Shown: piece by piece, positions 1-7,968 of the stretch
Numbering within the stretch: the first letter of the stretch is position 1
Layout of the letters: each line of letters opens with the position of its first letter
DNA from: Pseudomonas pharyngis
GTDB lineage: Bacteria > Pseudomonadota > Gammaproteobacteria > Pseudomonadales > Pseudomonadaceae
Length of the DNA: 64,000 nucleotides
Assembly (NCBI RefSeq): GCF_021602345.1
Contig: NZ_BQID01000002.1
Span: 372,001 to 436,000 of the forward strand
Direction: 5' to 3'
Position numbers and translations under genes: made by a program
The notes under the pieces: model-generated
What the model was told of the DNA's origin: nothing
Database searches by the model: none
What the model saw: only the letters and a program-made list of their open reading frames with translations

Positions 1-118
1 GAATCAGCGGCACCGCCACCGCTCCCGCGTACATCACCAGCACATGCTGCAAGCCAAACGTGAACAACTGTCGCAGTGGCAAAACCTCGTCCACCGGATG
101 AATGCGTTGTGTGGTCAT
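1..118 (-). CDS. NCS2 nucleobase:cation symporter (xanthine/uracil permease type), N-terminal fragment
   Basis: Only the first 39 codons are present; the gene runs off the left edge. After a short polar N-terminus the protein reads FGLQHVLVMYAGAVAVPLI, the characteristic first membrane segment of NCS2 purine/pyrimidine permeases, which import bases such as xanthine, uric acid or uracil with a cation. The ATG is preceded by AGGAG at good spacing. It is transcribed away from a LysR gene, which is the likely regulator. Which base is carried cannot be told from this fragment. The family call is firm; the substrate is open. Confidence 0.85.
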   Translation of the reverse strand, partial: MTTQRIHPVDEVLPLRQLFTFGLQHVLVMYAGAVAVPLI

Positions 119-252
119 TTCACACGCTCCTGAAGGTGCGGCATCTGTTGAGATTGCGGGCATGCCCAGGGCGTTTGAAGGTGGATCCGCCCCGGAGATC
201 GTTTGAAACGGGGCCATATTTGAACGTTTATTGCGATGAAACAAATTAGCAA

Positions 253-271
253 CCATCGCTTTTTCCGATGG
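253..271. promoter_or_regulatory. LysR-type operator (CCATCG-N7-CGATGG)
   Basis: A perfect 6-bp inverted repeat with a 7-nt centre contains the T-N11-A pattern of LysR binding sites (T at 256, A at 268). It sits in the 213-bp divergent gap, 60 bp before the LysR gene and 134 bp before the permease start. This is the usual place for an autoregulatory and activating site. That the neighbouring LysR protein binds it is inference. Confidence 0.5.
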
Positions 272-331
272 CACGGATCTGGCATCCGTTAGCCGCTCCA
301 AACCTTCATTTTCGAACCGGGAGTTCAACGC

Positions 332-1246
332 TTGCGCTTCTCACTCGATCAACTGTTGATGTTCGTCCAAGTAGTCAAAAGCGGATCGTTTTCCGCCGCC
401 GGGCGCAAACTGGGCAAGACCCAATCGACCATCAGCGCAGCGATTGCCAACCTCGAAACCGACCTTGGCGTCGACCTGTTCGACCGCAGCAACCGCAGCC
501 CTGCCCTCACCGCCAGCGGCCACAAATTGCTGGTGCAGGCCGAAGCCGTGCTTGAACGCTGCATGACCTTCGAAGCCCACGCCGATTGTCTGTCGGAAAA
601 CGTAGAGCCCAGCCTGACACTGGCCATTGAAACGCCGTACGGCCCGATCATGCCGGTGCTCAAAGCCTTCGAAGCAGCCTTCCCCTTTGTCGACCTGATC
701 ATTCGTCATCCGGTCCATGGAGACGTCAGTGAACTGGTCAGCAGCGGCGAAGCGGTGCTCGGTGTGGCGTTCTCACAGCCTGGTTACCCCAAGGAGCTGG
801 CGTTCCAGCAACTGGGCAAACTGATCATGCTGCACGTCTGCCATCCCCGGCACCCATTGGCGCAACTCGAAAACGTCACGTTCGAGGACCTGCACGTCCA
901 TCGCCGCCTGGCCTTCAGCGCCCACGCGAGCAAACTGCCGAGCAGTGAATACCTGCGTTCGACCCAGTTGTGGCAGGCGGAAAGCTATCTGGCGTTATTG
1001 GAAATGGTCCGCGCCGGACTCGGCTGGGCCACCCTGCCCCGCCAACTCATTCAGCGTGAACTGGCCAAGGGTGAGCTGGTGGAACTGCAGCTCTCGGCGT
1101 ATCCGCATACGGACTGGCAGATTGGTGTGGATTTGCTCTGGGCGCGGCAGCGGCCGTTGGGTAAGGCGGAGCGATGGCTGAAGGAGAAGTTGCAGGGCAA
1201 CAAGGTGTATGAACGGGATCGCAACGGGCAGACCACCACGCTATGA
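332..1246 (+). CDS. LysR-family transcriptional regulator
   Basis: 304 aa, the normal length for the family. The N-terminal winged helix-turn-helix (about residues 4-62) reads FVQVVKSGSFSAAGRKLGKT, with the usual AGRKLGKTQSTIS recognition region. Residues from about 90 onward form the periplasmic-binding-like effector domain. The gene starts with TTG at 332, preceded by GGGAG about 8 nt upstream; no ATG lies before the conserved helix. It is divergent from the NCS2 permease and shares a palindromic operator with it, so control of nucleobase uptake is the likely role. The effector is unknown. Confidence 0.85.
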   Translation: MRFSLDQLLMFVQVVKSGSFSAAGRKLGKTQSTISAAIANLETDLGVDLFDRSNRSPALTASGHKLLVQAEAVLERCMTFEAHADCLSENVEPSLTLAIETPYGPIMPVLKAFEAAFPFVDLIIRHPVHGDVSELVSSGEAVLGVAFSQPGYPKELAFQQLGKLIMLHVCHPRHPLAQLENVTFEDLHVHRRLAFSAHASKLPSSEYLRSTQLWQAESYLALLEMVRAGLGWATLPRQLIQRELAKGELVELQLSAYPHTDWQIGVDLLWARQRPLGKAERWLKEKLQGNKVYERDRNGQTTTL

Positions 1247-1306
1247 GATCAATGCAGATGGAACAAGTCGCCTTACGCCTGCCCGATGCTTTACCAATCC
1301 CCTGCT

Positions 1307-2065
1307 TCAGATTTGCGATAAACCACCATCGACCATCAGCTCCACGCCGTTCACGTATCTGGCGTCGTCCGAGGCGAGAAACAGTGCCGCGCTGGCAATT
1401 TCTTCGGGTTGCGCCATGTAGCCCAATGGCGTGATTTGCTCGACGTGCTGGCGCAGCGCGGCAATGTCGCTCTCGCTCATTTTCAGCCCGTTGTCCATCA
1501 GCGGTGTGCGGGTGAAGCCAGGGCTCAACACGTTTGCGCGGATTTTGCGGTCCTTGAGCTCATTGGCCCACGTGCGTGCAAACGATCGCACCGCCGCCTT
1601 CGACGCGTTGTACAGACTCAATCCTTCCATGCCGTTGCTGGAGCAGATTGAGGCAGTCAAGACGATGGACGAAGCGTCTTTCATCAACGGAAGAAGCGTT
1701 TGAACGCTGAAGAAAACGCCTTTCACGTTCACGTCGAACATGGCGTAGTAAGCCGCCTCGCTGGTCTCTCCGAGCGGATTTTTCTCACAGATCCCGGCAT
1801 TTGCGAACACTGCGTCCAGCCGGTCGTCGCGCGTTTGGATTGTCGCTTTGAGCGTGTCGAGATCGGCCTGAAGCGAGACATCGGAAACCACTGCGACAAC
1901 TTTGTCGCCGAGTCTGGCAACTGCCGCCTCCAGCCTGTCTGCTGCTCGTCCAGTGATGTAAACGCGTTCGGCGCCCTCGGCGATCAAGGCTTGCGCGATG
2001 GAAAACCCGATCCCTGTGGAACCGCCGGTCACGACGGCAACCTGATTGCTGAATTTACCTGACAT
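1307..2065 (-). CDS. SDR-family NAD(P)-dependent oxidoreductase
   Basis: 252 aa classical short-chain dehydrogenase. The cofactor motif is TGGSTGIG near residue 14, the NAG motif is FANAGI, the catalytic serine lies in VLTASICSS, and YNASKAAVRSFARTW carries the catalytic Tyr and Lys. The C-terminus MVDGGLSQI is typical of the family. It probably interconverts a small alcohol and a carbonyl compound; the substrate cannot be read from the sequence. It is divergent from an MFS exporter gene (220-bp gap), and the pair may respond to one compound. Confidence 0.85.
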   Translation of the reverse strand: MSGKFSNQVAVVTGGSTGIGFSIAQALIAEGAERVYITGRAADRLEAAVARLGDKVVAVVSDVSLQADLDTLKATIQTRDDRLDAVFANAGICEKNPLGETSEAAYYAMFDVNVKGVFFSVQTLLPLMKDASSIVLTASICSSNGMEGLSLYNASKAAVRSFARTWANELKDRKIRANVLSPGFTRTPLMDNGLKMSESDIAALRQHVEQITPLGYMAQPEEIASAALFLASDDARYVNGVELMVDGGLSQI

Positions 2066-2286
2066 GTCTGACTCCTCGGTCGTTGATGAAGGGAATGTCT
2101 GAAACGACCTGGCCCATGGTGAGCGTCAACGGCGCAGAACGGCACTGACAGGAATGAACGTTGGCCGTGCAGTTTTGTAAGGCGAAAACGCAGGAGAGAC
2201 TCCCTAAATTGGGACCCGGCGACCTGACCCGGGCAGGCGCGAAGCCTTGCCCTTCAGTCGTCGTCAAACCTGAGTTTCCCTACAGG

Positions 2287-3750
2287 ATGCCTGTCATGTC
2301 TCGAATCGAAATCGAAGTGCCCGAACCCCGGCGCTGGTTGATGTTTGCCATCTTGCTCGTCGGTGCGTTTCTGCCGCCCCTGGATTTTTTTATCGTCAAC
2401 GTCGCGCTGCCCTCGATACAGGAGGATCTGGGGACAGGCTCCTCTGCCGAGCAGCTGGTGATTTCTTCCTATGCAACGCTCTATGCAGTGACGCTGATTA
2501 CCGGCGGACGACTCGGCGACCTGTACGGCCGCGGGCGGATGTTCTTCCTTGGCCTGCTGGGCTTCGCCGCCGCGTCGCTGATGTGCGGCGTGGCGGTTTC
2601 GCCGTGGATGCTCATCCTCGGACGCGCCTTGCAGGGTGTGACCGCCGCGGTAATGGCCCCTCAGGCACTTGCATCGGTGCAGGCGATTTTCCCAGTGTCG
2701 GAAAGACCATTGGCATTGAGCATTTACGGGGCCGTATTTGGACTGGCGTCTGTGATCGGTCAGGCACTGGGCGGCTTTTTGATTGAGGTCGACGTGTTGG
2801 GCATGGGATGGCGCGCGATCTTCCTGGTCAACCTGCCGATCGCGTTGCTGGTGATTGCGTTCGGCATCCGTGTGCTCAAAGAAACCCGTGCGCAACACGC
2901 GAGCAAGCTGGATCTGGTGGGCACCGCGTTGTCGATGCTGACCCTGACCACCCTTGTGGTGCCGTTGATTGAAGGCCGCGAGGCGGGATGGCCGTGGTGG
3001 GCCTGGCTGTCGCTGGCCGCCAGTCCTGTGCTGGCGGTAGTGTTCTGGCGCTACGAGAGCTGTTTGCACCGGACCGGAGGAACTCCCATCCTCGCCCCGG
3101 CCGTACTGAATGCACCGGGCCTGGGGCGAGCGCTTCTGGTCGCGCTTTGCTTCTATTCAATCGGTGTGTTTTTTCTGATGTTTTCGATGTACATGCAAAG
3201 CGCATTGCATATGAGCGCACTGCATGCCGGCCTGATCTTTCTGCCGTTTGGCGCGGGATTTCTGCTCGGTCCCCTGTCGGTTCCGCTCCTCAGGCGCGTC
3301 CTCGGGGGCTACGTGAATCCTGTAGGCATGGGACTGGAAGTAGTCGGATTACTATGGCTGGGCTGGCTCGTGTCAGTGACACCGACTACCCTCGCCCCGC
3401 CCTTCACTTCCATGACGGTCATCCTGTTCCTGATCGGTCTGGGACAAGGGCTCGGCCTGCCGACGTTGATGCGCATGGTCACGGGCCGGGTAGCGCCGGC
3501 GTATGCCGGGATGATCGCAGGCATTACCAGCGCCACGCTGCAGATCAGCACATCGCTGAGCGTCGCACTGATTGGCGGTGTGTTTTATACCTTGCTCGGA
3601 GAACCGGCGACGGCGGTCAGCATCACTCATGCGTTCACGATCGCTGTTCTGTGCATCGCCGTTTGCCTGGCCGTAGGGGCAGCGATAAGCCTGACGTTAG
3701 CGCGCGAGCCAGCGACGGTAGCGCAAGCCTCGGCTGTACGCCCGACCTGA
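2287..3750 (+). CDS. MFS drug-type transporter (EmrB/QacA, DHA2-like)
   Basis: About 487 aa with 13-14 predicted membrane helices. The first helix is followed by NVALPSIQEDL, characteristic of the EmrB/QacA group of proton-driven drug exporters. GGRLGDLYGRGRMF in the loop between helices 2 and 3 is the MFS motif A. The frame is open further upstream (to 2161), but the hydrophobic core starts just after ATG 2287/2296; ATG 2296 has an AGGA 8 nt before it and is an equally good start. A LysR gene lies end to end downstream on the other strand. Export of toxic organics is inferred from the family. Confidence 0.8.
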   Translation: MPVMSRIEIEVPEPRRWLMFAILLVGAFLPPLDFFIVNVALPSIQEDLGTGSSAEQLVISSYATLYAVTLITGGRLGDLYGRGRMFFLGLLGFAAASLMCGVAVSPWMLILGRALQGVTAAVMAPQALASVQAIFPVSERPLALSIYGAVFGLASVIGQALGGFLIEVDVLGMGWRAIFLVNLPIALLVIAFGIRVLKETRAQHASKLDLVGTALSMLTLTTLVVPLIEGREAGWPWWAWLSLAASPVLAVVFWRYESCLHRTGGTPILAPAVLNAPGLGRALLVALCFYSIGVFFLMFSMYMQSALHMSALHAGLIFLPFGAGFLLGPLSVPLLRRVLGGYVNPVGMGLEVVGLLWLGWLVSVTPTTLAPPFTSMTVILFLIGLGQGLGLPTLMRMVTGRVAPAYAGMIAGITSATLQISTSLSVALIGGVFYTLLGEPATAVSITHAFTIAVLCIAVCLAVGAAISLTLAREPATVAQASAVRPT

Positions 3751-3756
3751 GGCGCG

Positions 3757-4608
3757 CTACCCCGCACCGATCATGTTGGAGGCAAGGTCAGCCAGTGCGC
3801 GCAGCCGGTCCATCTGGCGCATGTCCTGGTGATACCCCATCCAGATGTCCCGCCCTGGCGGTGGCTCGTGCTCATCCAGCAGTCGCAGTCCCGGCACGGA
3901 GTCGCCGAGGACGCGGGGCAACACCGCAACACCCAGCCCCTTCGCGCACATCTGTGCCTGAACCGTACGGCTACTGCTGGTGAACACGGTGCGGGCCAGC
4001 GGATAGCGTTGCTGCAACCATTGCACGTCCGGGTAATGGGCCTGGGCGATGTTCATCAGGATCAGGCCAAGCCCCTCGCCGTCCGGCTGCGGCGCCGGGG
4101 CATGCAAAGCCGCGTATAGGCCGTACGACAGAGTTGTCAGCTTGCGGTGCACTATGTCGGGTTCGGTGAAAGGCACGATCCGGAAAGCGATGTCGGCATC
4201 CCGGCGGGCAAGATCGAACAGTCTATGCCCGGCGATGACTTCGGGAACGATCAACGGGTAGCGGTGCACCAGTTCGCTGAGAACCGGCGACAAAACATGA
4301 CAGGCGAACCAGTCGGCTGAGGATATCCGCAACAGGCCTTCAGGCTGATCACCATGCCCCGCCAGACGCCGCTCGATGGCCAAGGCGCTGTGTTCCATGT
4401 CCTGCGCCAGACCGAGAATCCTCTCGCCACTGTCCGTGAGCACCAGCCCCTGGGCGGTCCGCAGGAAAAAGGCTTGCCCACTGGTTTGTTCAAGCACCTG
4501 CAAGCGCCGTCCGACCGTCGGATGACTGACCCCCAACTCCCTGGCGGCTCCGCCCAGCGAGCCGCTGCGGGCAATCGCCAGGAAGATCCGCATGTCACTC
4601 CAGTCCAT
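3757..4608 (-). CDS. LysR-family transcriptional regulator
   Basis: 283 aa from the ATG at 4608, which places MDWSDMRIFLAIARSGSLGG at the N-terminus, a common beginning in the family. The frame also offers an ATG nine codons upstream. The helix-turn-helix covers about residues 4-60 (ARELGVSHPTVGRRLQVLE). The rest is an effector-binding domain ending in DLASNMIGAG. The stop is 6 bp from the MFS stop (convergent). Its target is not evident; the MFS/SDR pair is a candidate only by proximity. Confidence 0.85.
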   Translation of the reverse strand: MDWSDMRIFLAIARSGSLGGAARELGVSHPTVGRRLQVLEQTSGQAFFLRTAQGLVLTDSGERILGLAQDMEHSALAIERRLAGHGDQPEGLLRISSADWFACHVLSPVLSELVHRYPLIVPEVIAGHRLFDLARRDADIAFRIVPFTEPDIVHRKLTTLSYGLYAALHAPAPQPDGEGLGLILMNIAQAHYPDVQWLQQRYPLARTVFTSSSRTVQAQMCAKGLGVAVLPRVLGDSVPGLRLLDEHEPPPGRDIWMGYHQDMRQMDRLRALADLASNMIGAG

Positions 4609-4701
4609 GCCCTCGCCCCGTACAAAAATGAACATTGAGTGGTCAGCTTATAGTTCAAGTTGATGGCTGTTCATGAATTTCGATTCAATCAGCCGATCTG
4701 A

Positions 4702-4953
4702 TCAGCCTCGCGACAATGACTTCAAACGCTCCACCAGCGCGGCTTCGAAAATGATGTACAGCTTCTCGGCATCGCCGGCACGCAACGCCCCGCCGGTTTC
4801 CAGTCCCAGCACGAAACCATCCGCCCGCGCCCCTGCCTTGACAGCAATGATCATCGAGTCTGCCCGGACAATCTGCGCCAGCAGCCGGTCCGCTTCTCGC
4901 TGAATCTTGTCGCCCAACACTACGCCTTCCACATCGCCACCCAGTACGTTCAA
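4702..4953 (-). CDS. Small protein of unknown function
   Basis: An 83-codon frame with codon use like its neighbours and strong G/C at third positions. It begins with TTG at 4953, inside the stop codon of the 29-codon frame upstream, which suggests translational coupling. A GTG seven codons later is an alternative start. The product is soluble and mixed alpha/beta in appearance (DGFVLGLETGGALRAGDAEK). I do not recognise a family. The region could also encode one protein with a frameshift between the two small frames. Confidence 0.45.
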   Translation of the reverse strand: MNVLGGDVEGVVLGDKIQREADRLLAQIVRADSMIIAVKAGARADGFVLGLETGGALRAGDAEKLYIIFEAALVERLKSLSRG

Positions 4954-5039
4954 TTAGACATCCAGTACATGACCGCGATAACCGCTGAAACCCAGATGAT
5001 GGTCAATACAATCGAGTAGCCAGCCAGTTGTTTGTCCAT
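4950..5039 (-). CDS. 29-residue single-span membrane peptide (putative)
   Basis: ATG at 5039 and TGA at 4950-4952. The product starts MDKQLAGYS, continues with a hydrophobic stretch of about 18 residues (IVLTIIWVSAVIAVMYWM) and ends SN, the layout of a small one-helix membrane protein. The weak ribosome site GGTGA lies a few bases upstream. Its stop overlaps the start of the 83-codon frame. No family recognised. Chance hydrophobic frames of this size do occur, so confidence is modest. Confidence 0.35.
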   Translation of the reverse strand: MDKQLAGYSIVLTIIWVSAVIAVMYWMSN

Positions 5040-5214
5040 TTTCACCACGGCATCAATATGAATTTGAATGATGGGTCAGGATCGTCCGGCTCGCAACGTC
5101 AGCTCGTCCCCTTCATCCATCGCACTCCGGGTAAATGTCCGGACTCCGATTTGTAACAGAACCCCTTTCAGCGACAAGGGTCTGCTCTCTTAATACACCT
5201 CGGAAATCTATCCA

Positions 5215-6015
5215 ATGTCCGCGCAACGCAGTCTCGTCATACTCGCTCGGGGCGGATACGCCGCTCGCGGAGTGCTTTATTTGATCATCGGCATATTCGC
5301 GCTATTGGCAGCCCAGGATTCGACAAAACCCAAAGACAGTCACAAGAGCCTGGAGGCCTTGCTGAGCCAGCCGTTCGGCTATTTTCTGGTGGGCCTTGTG
5401 GTGGCGGGTCTGCTTGCGTTTGCCGCCTGGCGTGTCCTGCAAGCGATACGCGATGTCGATCATCACGGCACGCAGCTCAAAGGTCTGGTGATTCGTGCAG
5501 GCCTGTTTGCAGGAGGTCTGGTCAACGGTGCTCTGGCATTTTTTGCATTGGGACTGCTTGTGAGCGGTAGCCGCAGTTCGAACCATTCCGCAGAGCAGAC
5601 CAAAGACTGGCTGGCGCATCTTTTGTCGTGGGAACACTCGAATCTATTGTTGTACCTGATTGCGCTCATTCCGCTGGGGGTTGGCGTTGCGCACATCATC
5701 AAGGGCTGGAAGGCCTCGTTCGAGAAGTATTTTGAGGCCGACGAAGAGGTCATGCGTTATGTCCGTCCGGTGTCTCGCTTCGGTCTGATCGCTCGCGGCG
5801 TCGTGTTTATGGAAATTGCTTTGCTGCTGGCCGTCAGCGGTTCCGCTTATCAAGCCATGGACCCGCCTGGCATGAAGGAAGCGCTGGACGCGCTGCAGAA
5901 TCTGCCCGCTGGATGGCTTCTTTTGATGGTAATGGCCCTGGGGCTGATTGCGTTCTCGGTTTACAGTTTCTCGGAAGCGTGTTGGCGCAAGATCAATATG
6001 GATGTGCTTCAGTAA
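5215..6015 (+). CDS. DUF1206 family membrane protein
   Basis: 266 aa with about six transmembrane helices arranged as three repeats of a helix pair. Each repeat opens with a variant of the DUF1206 signature: LARGGYAARGVLYLIIG near residue 9, a degenerate copy near residue 90, and FGLIARGVVFMEIALL near residue 190. Function is unknown for the family. The ATG follows CGGA at about 10 nt. Its last 7 bp overlap the 3' end of the convergent LysR gene. Confidence 0.85.
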   Translation: MSAQRSLVILARGGYAARGVLYLIIGIFALLAAQDSTKPKDSHKSLEALLSQPFGYFLVGLVVAGLLAFAAWRVLQAIRDVDHHGTQLKGLVIRAGLFAGGLVNGALAFFALGLLVSGSRSSNHSAEQTKDWLAHLLSWEHSNLLLYLIALIPLGVGVAHIIKGWKASFEKYFEADEEVMRYVRPVSRFGLIARGVVFMEIALLLAVSGSAYQAMDPPGMKEALDALQNLPAGWLLLMVMALGLIAFSVYSFSEACWRKINMDVLQ

Positions 6016-6923
6016 CTGAAGTCATGCCCCAACTCACGCTGCATCCATTCCAGAAAACGCCTCACCCGTGGAAACCCCGCATGCGCCTTCGGGAAAACCA
6101 GGTGGTGTGCGGTGATCGGGGCGCTCAACCCGGGAATGACTTCGACCAACTCGCCGCGCGCCAGGTAGTCCTGCGCCAGCAGCGTGCTTTCCAATGCAAA
6201 TCCAAGCCCGTGGCTGGCGGCTTCGAGGGTCATGTAGGAGCGGTCAAAGCTCAAGGTGTAGGGGCTTTCTGGGCGCGACAGCCCGTGTTGAGCAAACAGT
6301 TGCGGCCACTTGATCAGCGTCGCTTCCGACAGGATCAGGTTGCAGTCCAGCAAGTCGGCGACGGCGCGGATGGGGCGTTTTTCCAGAAGCTTGGGTGATG
6401 CGAGAACTGCGATTTTTTCGTTGCGCAGCGTGCGCACTTCGAAACTTGGCCAGTTCGGCATGCCGTGGCGGATGTCCACGTCGATCTTGTCCCGACTGAA
6501 GTGCAGCGATTCATAAGAGCATGAGAGATTGAGCTGAATGTCGGGATGGCTCTCGCGAAACTGTTCCAGGCGCGGCATCAGCCACAACAGGCCGAAGCTG
6601 GGTGATGAATGCAATCGCAGACAGTCGAGGCTGACATCACTGGTCGCGCGCTCTGTTGCCACCGCCAGGCTGTGCAGGATGCCGGATATCTCGGACAGGT
6701 ATTGCTCGCCCACGGGCGTCAACGTCACCCCTCTGGCCGTTCTGAGGAACAACTGCCTCCCGATCATCGCCTCGAGTTTGGCCAGTTGGTGACTGACTGC
6801 CGAGGGCGTCAGGTCCAACACTTCGGCCGCACGCGCGACGTTGCCAAAGCGCGCAGTTTGCTCAAAGGCCTGAATGGCTTTCAGGGGTGGCAGGATTGGC
6901 GGTGCTTCGCCGGATGAACTCAT
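6009..6923 (-). CDS. LysR-family regulator, GcvA type
   Basis: 304 aa. The N-terminus PPLKAIQAFEQTARFGNVARAAEVLDLTP and the LFLRTARGVTLTPVGE segment after the helix-turn-helix are typical of the GcvA/AmpR branch of LysR proteins. The effector domain contains DVDIRHG, a usual feature of this branch. It is divergent from the SDR-MFS-transketolase operon. A perfect T-N11-A palindrome lies in the 198-bp gap. Activation of that operon by a pathway intermediate is the likely role. Confidence 0.85.
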   Translation of the reverse strand: MSSSGEAPPILPPLKAIQAFEQTARFGNVARAAEVLDLTPSAVSHQLAKLEAMIGRQLFLRTARGVTLTPVGEQYLSEISGILHSLAVATERATSDVSLDCLRLHSSPSFGLLWLMPRLEQFRESHPDIQLNLSCSYESLHFSRDKIDVDIRHGMPNWPSFEVRTLRNEKIAVLASPKLLEKRPIRAVADLLDCNLILSEATLIKWPQLFAQHGLSRPESPYTLSFDRSYMTLEAASHGLGFALESTLLAQDYLARGELVEVIPGLSAPITAHHLVFPKAHAGFPRVRRFLEWMQRELGHDFSY

Positions 6924-7000
6924 GATGAGGGTTGTTCCGCTGCAAGTGGCTGAGGCCGGGCGTTCGGCTATTCAAACACCACAACCGCATGTTGGCGAGT

Positions 7001-7017
7001 GCTGAATTTTTTTCAGC
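7001..7017. promoter_or_regulatory. LysR-type operator GCTGAA-N5-TTCAGC
   Basis: A perfect 6-bp inverted repeat around a run of T, matching T-N11-A (T at 7003, A at 7015). It lies 77 bp from the GcvA-type regulator start and 104 bp from the SDR start, where a LysR protein would bind to repress itself and activate the divergent operon. Binding is inferred. Confidence 0.6.
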
Positions 7018-7121
7018 ATCCAGTGAAGTTTGCGTTATTGCTCAGGGTCGTTGCGGGAGACAAGCTGAGTCATCGGTTCTGCACGGACCGACTCAATAAC
7101 AACAATCAGAGGTTTTCTCCC

Positions 7122-7871
7122 ATGCTTCTTCAAGGCAAAGTCGCGATCATCACAGGTGCTGCCTCCGCACGTGGTATCGGCCGCGCGACAGCTACGACCT
7201 TCGCTCGACATGGCGCCCGGGTGGTGATTCTGGATCTGGACGCATCCGCTGCCCGCGATGCCGCTGCCTCTTTGGGCGAGGGTCATCTCGGCCTGGCTGC
7301 CAACGTCGCCGACGAGTCCCAGGTGCAGCAGGCTGTCGCCACCGTCATCGAACACTTTGGGCGGATCGACATACTGGTCAACAATGCCGGCATCACCCAA
7401 CCCCTCAAGACCCTCGATATCCGCCCCGGTGATTACGACAAGGTGCTGGACGTGAGCCTGCGCGGTACGTTGCTGATGTCCCAGGCGGTGATTCCGCTCA
7501 TGCGCCAGCAAGCCAGCGGCAGCATTGTGTGCATGTCTTCGGTTTCCGCACAGCGTGGCGGCGGCATTTTTGGCGGGCCTCATTACAGCGCCGCCAAGGC
7601 CGGTGTGCTGGGCCTGGCCAAGGCCATGGCGCGTGAGCTGGGGCCGGACAACGTGCGCGTCAACTCCATCGCTCCCGGCCTGATTCACACCGACATTACT
7701 GGCGGCCTGATGCAGGACGAGCGCCGCCACGCGATCATCGACGGCATTCCGCTGGGTCGCCTGGGCGAGGCCCAGGATGTGGCCAATGCGGCGCTGTTCC
7801 TGGCCAGCGACCTGTCCTCCTATCTGACCGGCATCACCCTGGATGTGAACGGCGGCATGCTGATTCACTGA
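7122..7871 (+). CDS. SDR-family dehydrogenase, first gene of the split-transketolase operon
   Basis: 249 aa from ATG 7122, preceded by AGAGG; the frame extends upstream to 6999, but that part covers the operator and is not family-like. Cofactor motif TGAASARGIG with an acidic residue after the second strand (VVILDLDASA) points to NAD(H). The proton-relay residues are in VNNAGI, MSSVS and HYSAAKAG. It ends TLDVNGGMLIH. In this operon it probably oxidises a secondary hydroxyl of a sugar, polyol or sugar acid, giving a ketone suited to the transketolase. The exact substrate is unknown. Confidence 0.85.
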   Translation: MLLQGKVAIITGAASARGIGRATATTFARHGARVVILDLDASAARDAAASLGEGHLGLAANVADESQVQQAVATVIEHFGRIDILVNNAGITQPLKTLDIRPGDYDKVLDVSLRGTLLMSQAVIPLMRQQASGSIVCMSSVSAQRGGGIFGGPHYSAAKAGVLGLAKAMARELGPDNVRVNSIAPGLIHTDITGGLMQDERRHAIIDGIPLGRLGEAQDVANAALFLASDLSSYLTGITLDVNGGMLIH

Positions 7872-7919
7872 CACACGTGGCGGGCCTCGCGGCCCGTGCG
7901 GTTCTGGATCGATGATACG

Positions 7920-7939
7920 GCCGGGCAGACTTGCCCGGC
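7920..7939 (+). other. Intergenic hairpin in the SDR-MFS gap
   Basis: An 8-bp GC-rich stem (GCCGGGCA/TGCCCGGC) with a 4-nt loop, followed after a few bases by AATAAAAA rather than a U run. It lies midway in the 97-bp gap between the SDR and the MFS gene. It may be an attenuator or a processing and stabilising site within the operon; a full terminator is unlikely. Confidence 0.4.
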
Positions 7940-7968
7940 GGTCAATAAAAACAAGAGATCAGACCATC

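Noticed and set aside
2161-2286. N-terminal extension of the MFS transporter
   Set aside because: The extra 42 residues are polar and Arg-rich and not family-like; ATG 2287 or 2296 fits the first helix.
4628-4674. Inverted repeat ATGAACA/TGTTCAT upstream of the second LysR gene
   Set aside because: Arms of 7 bp with a 33-bp spacer do not fit a LysR site and may be chance.
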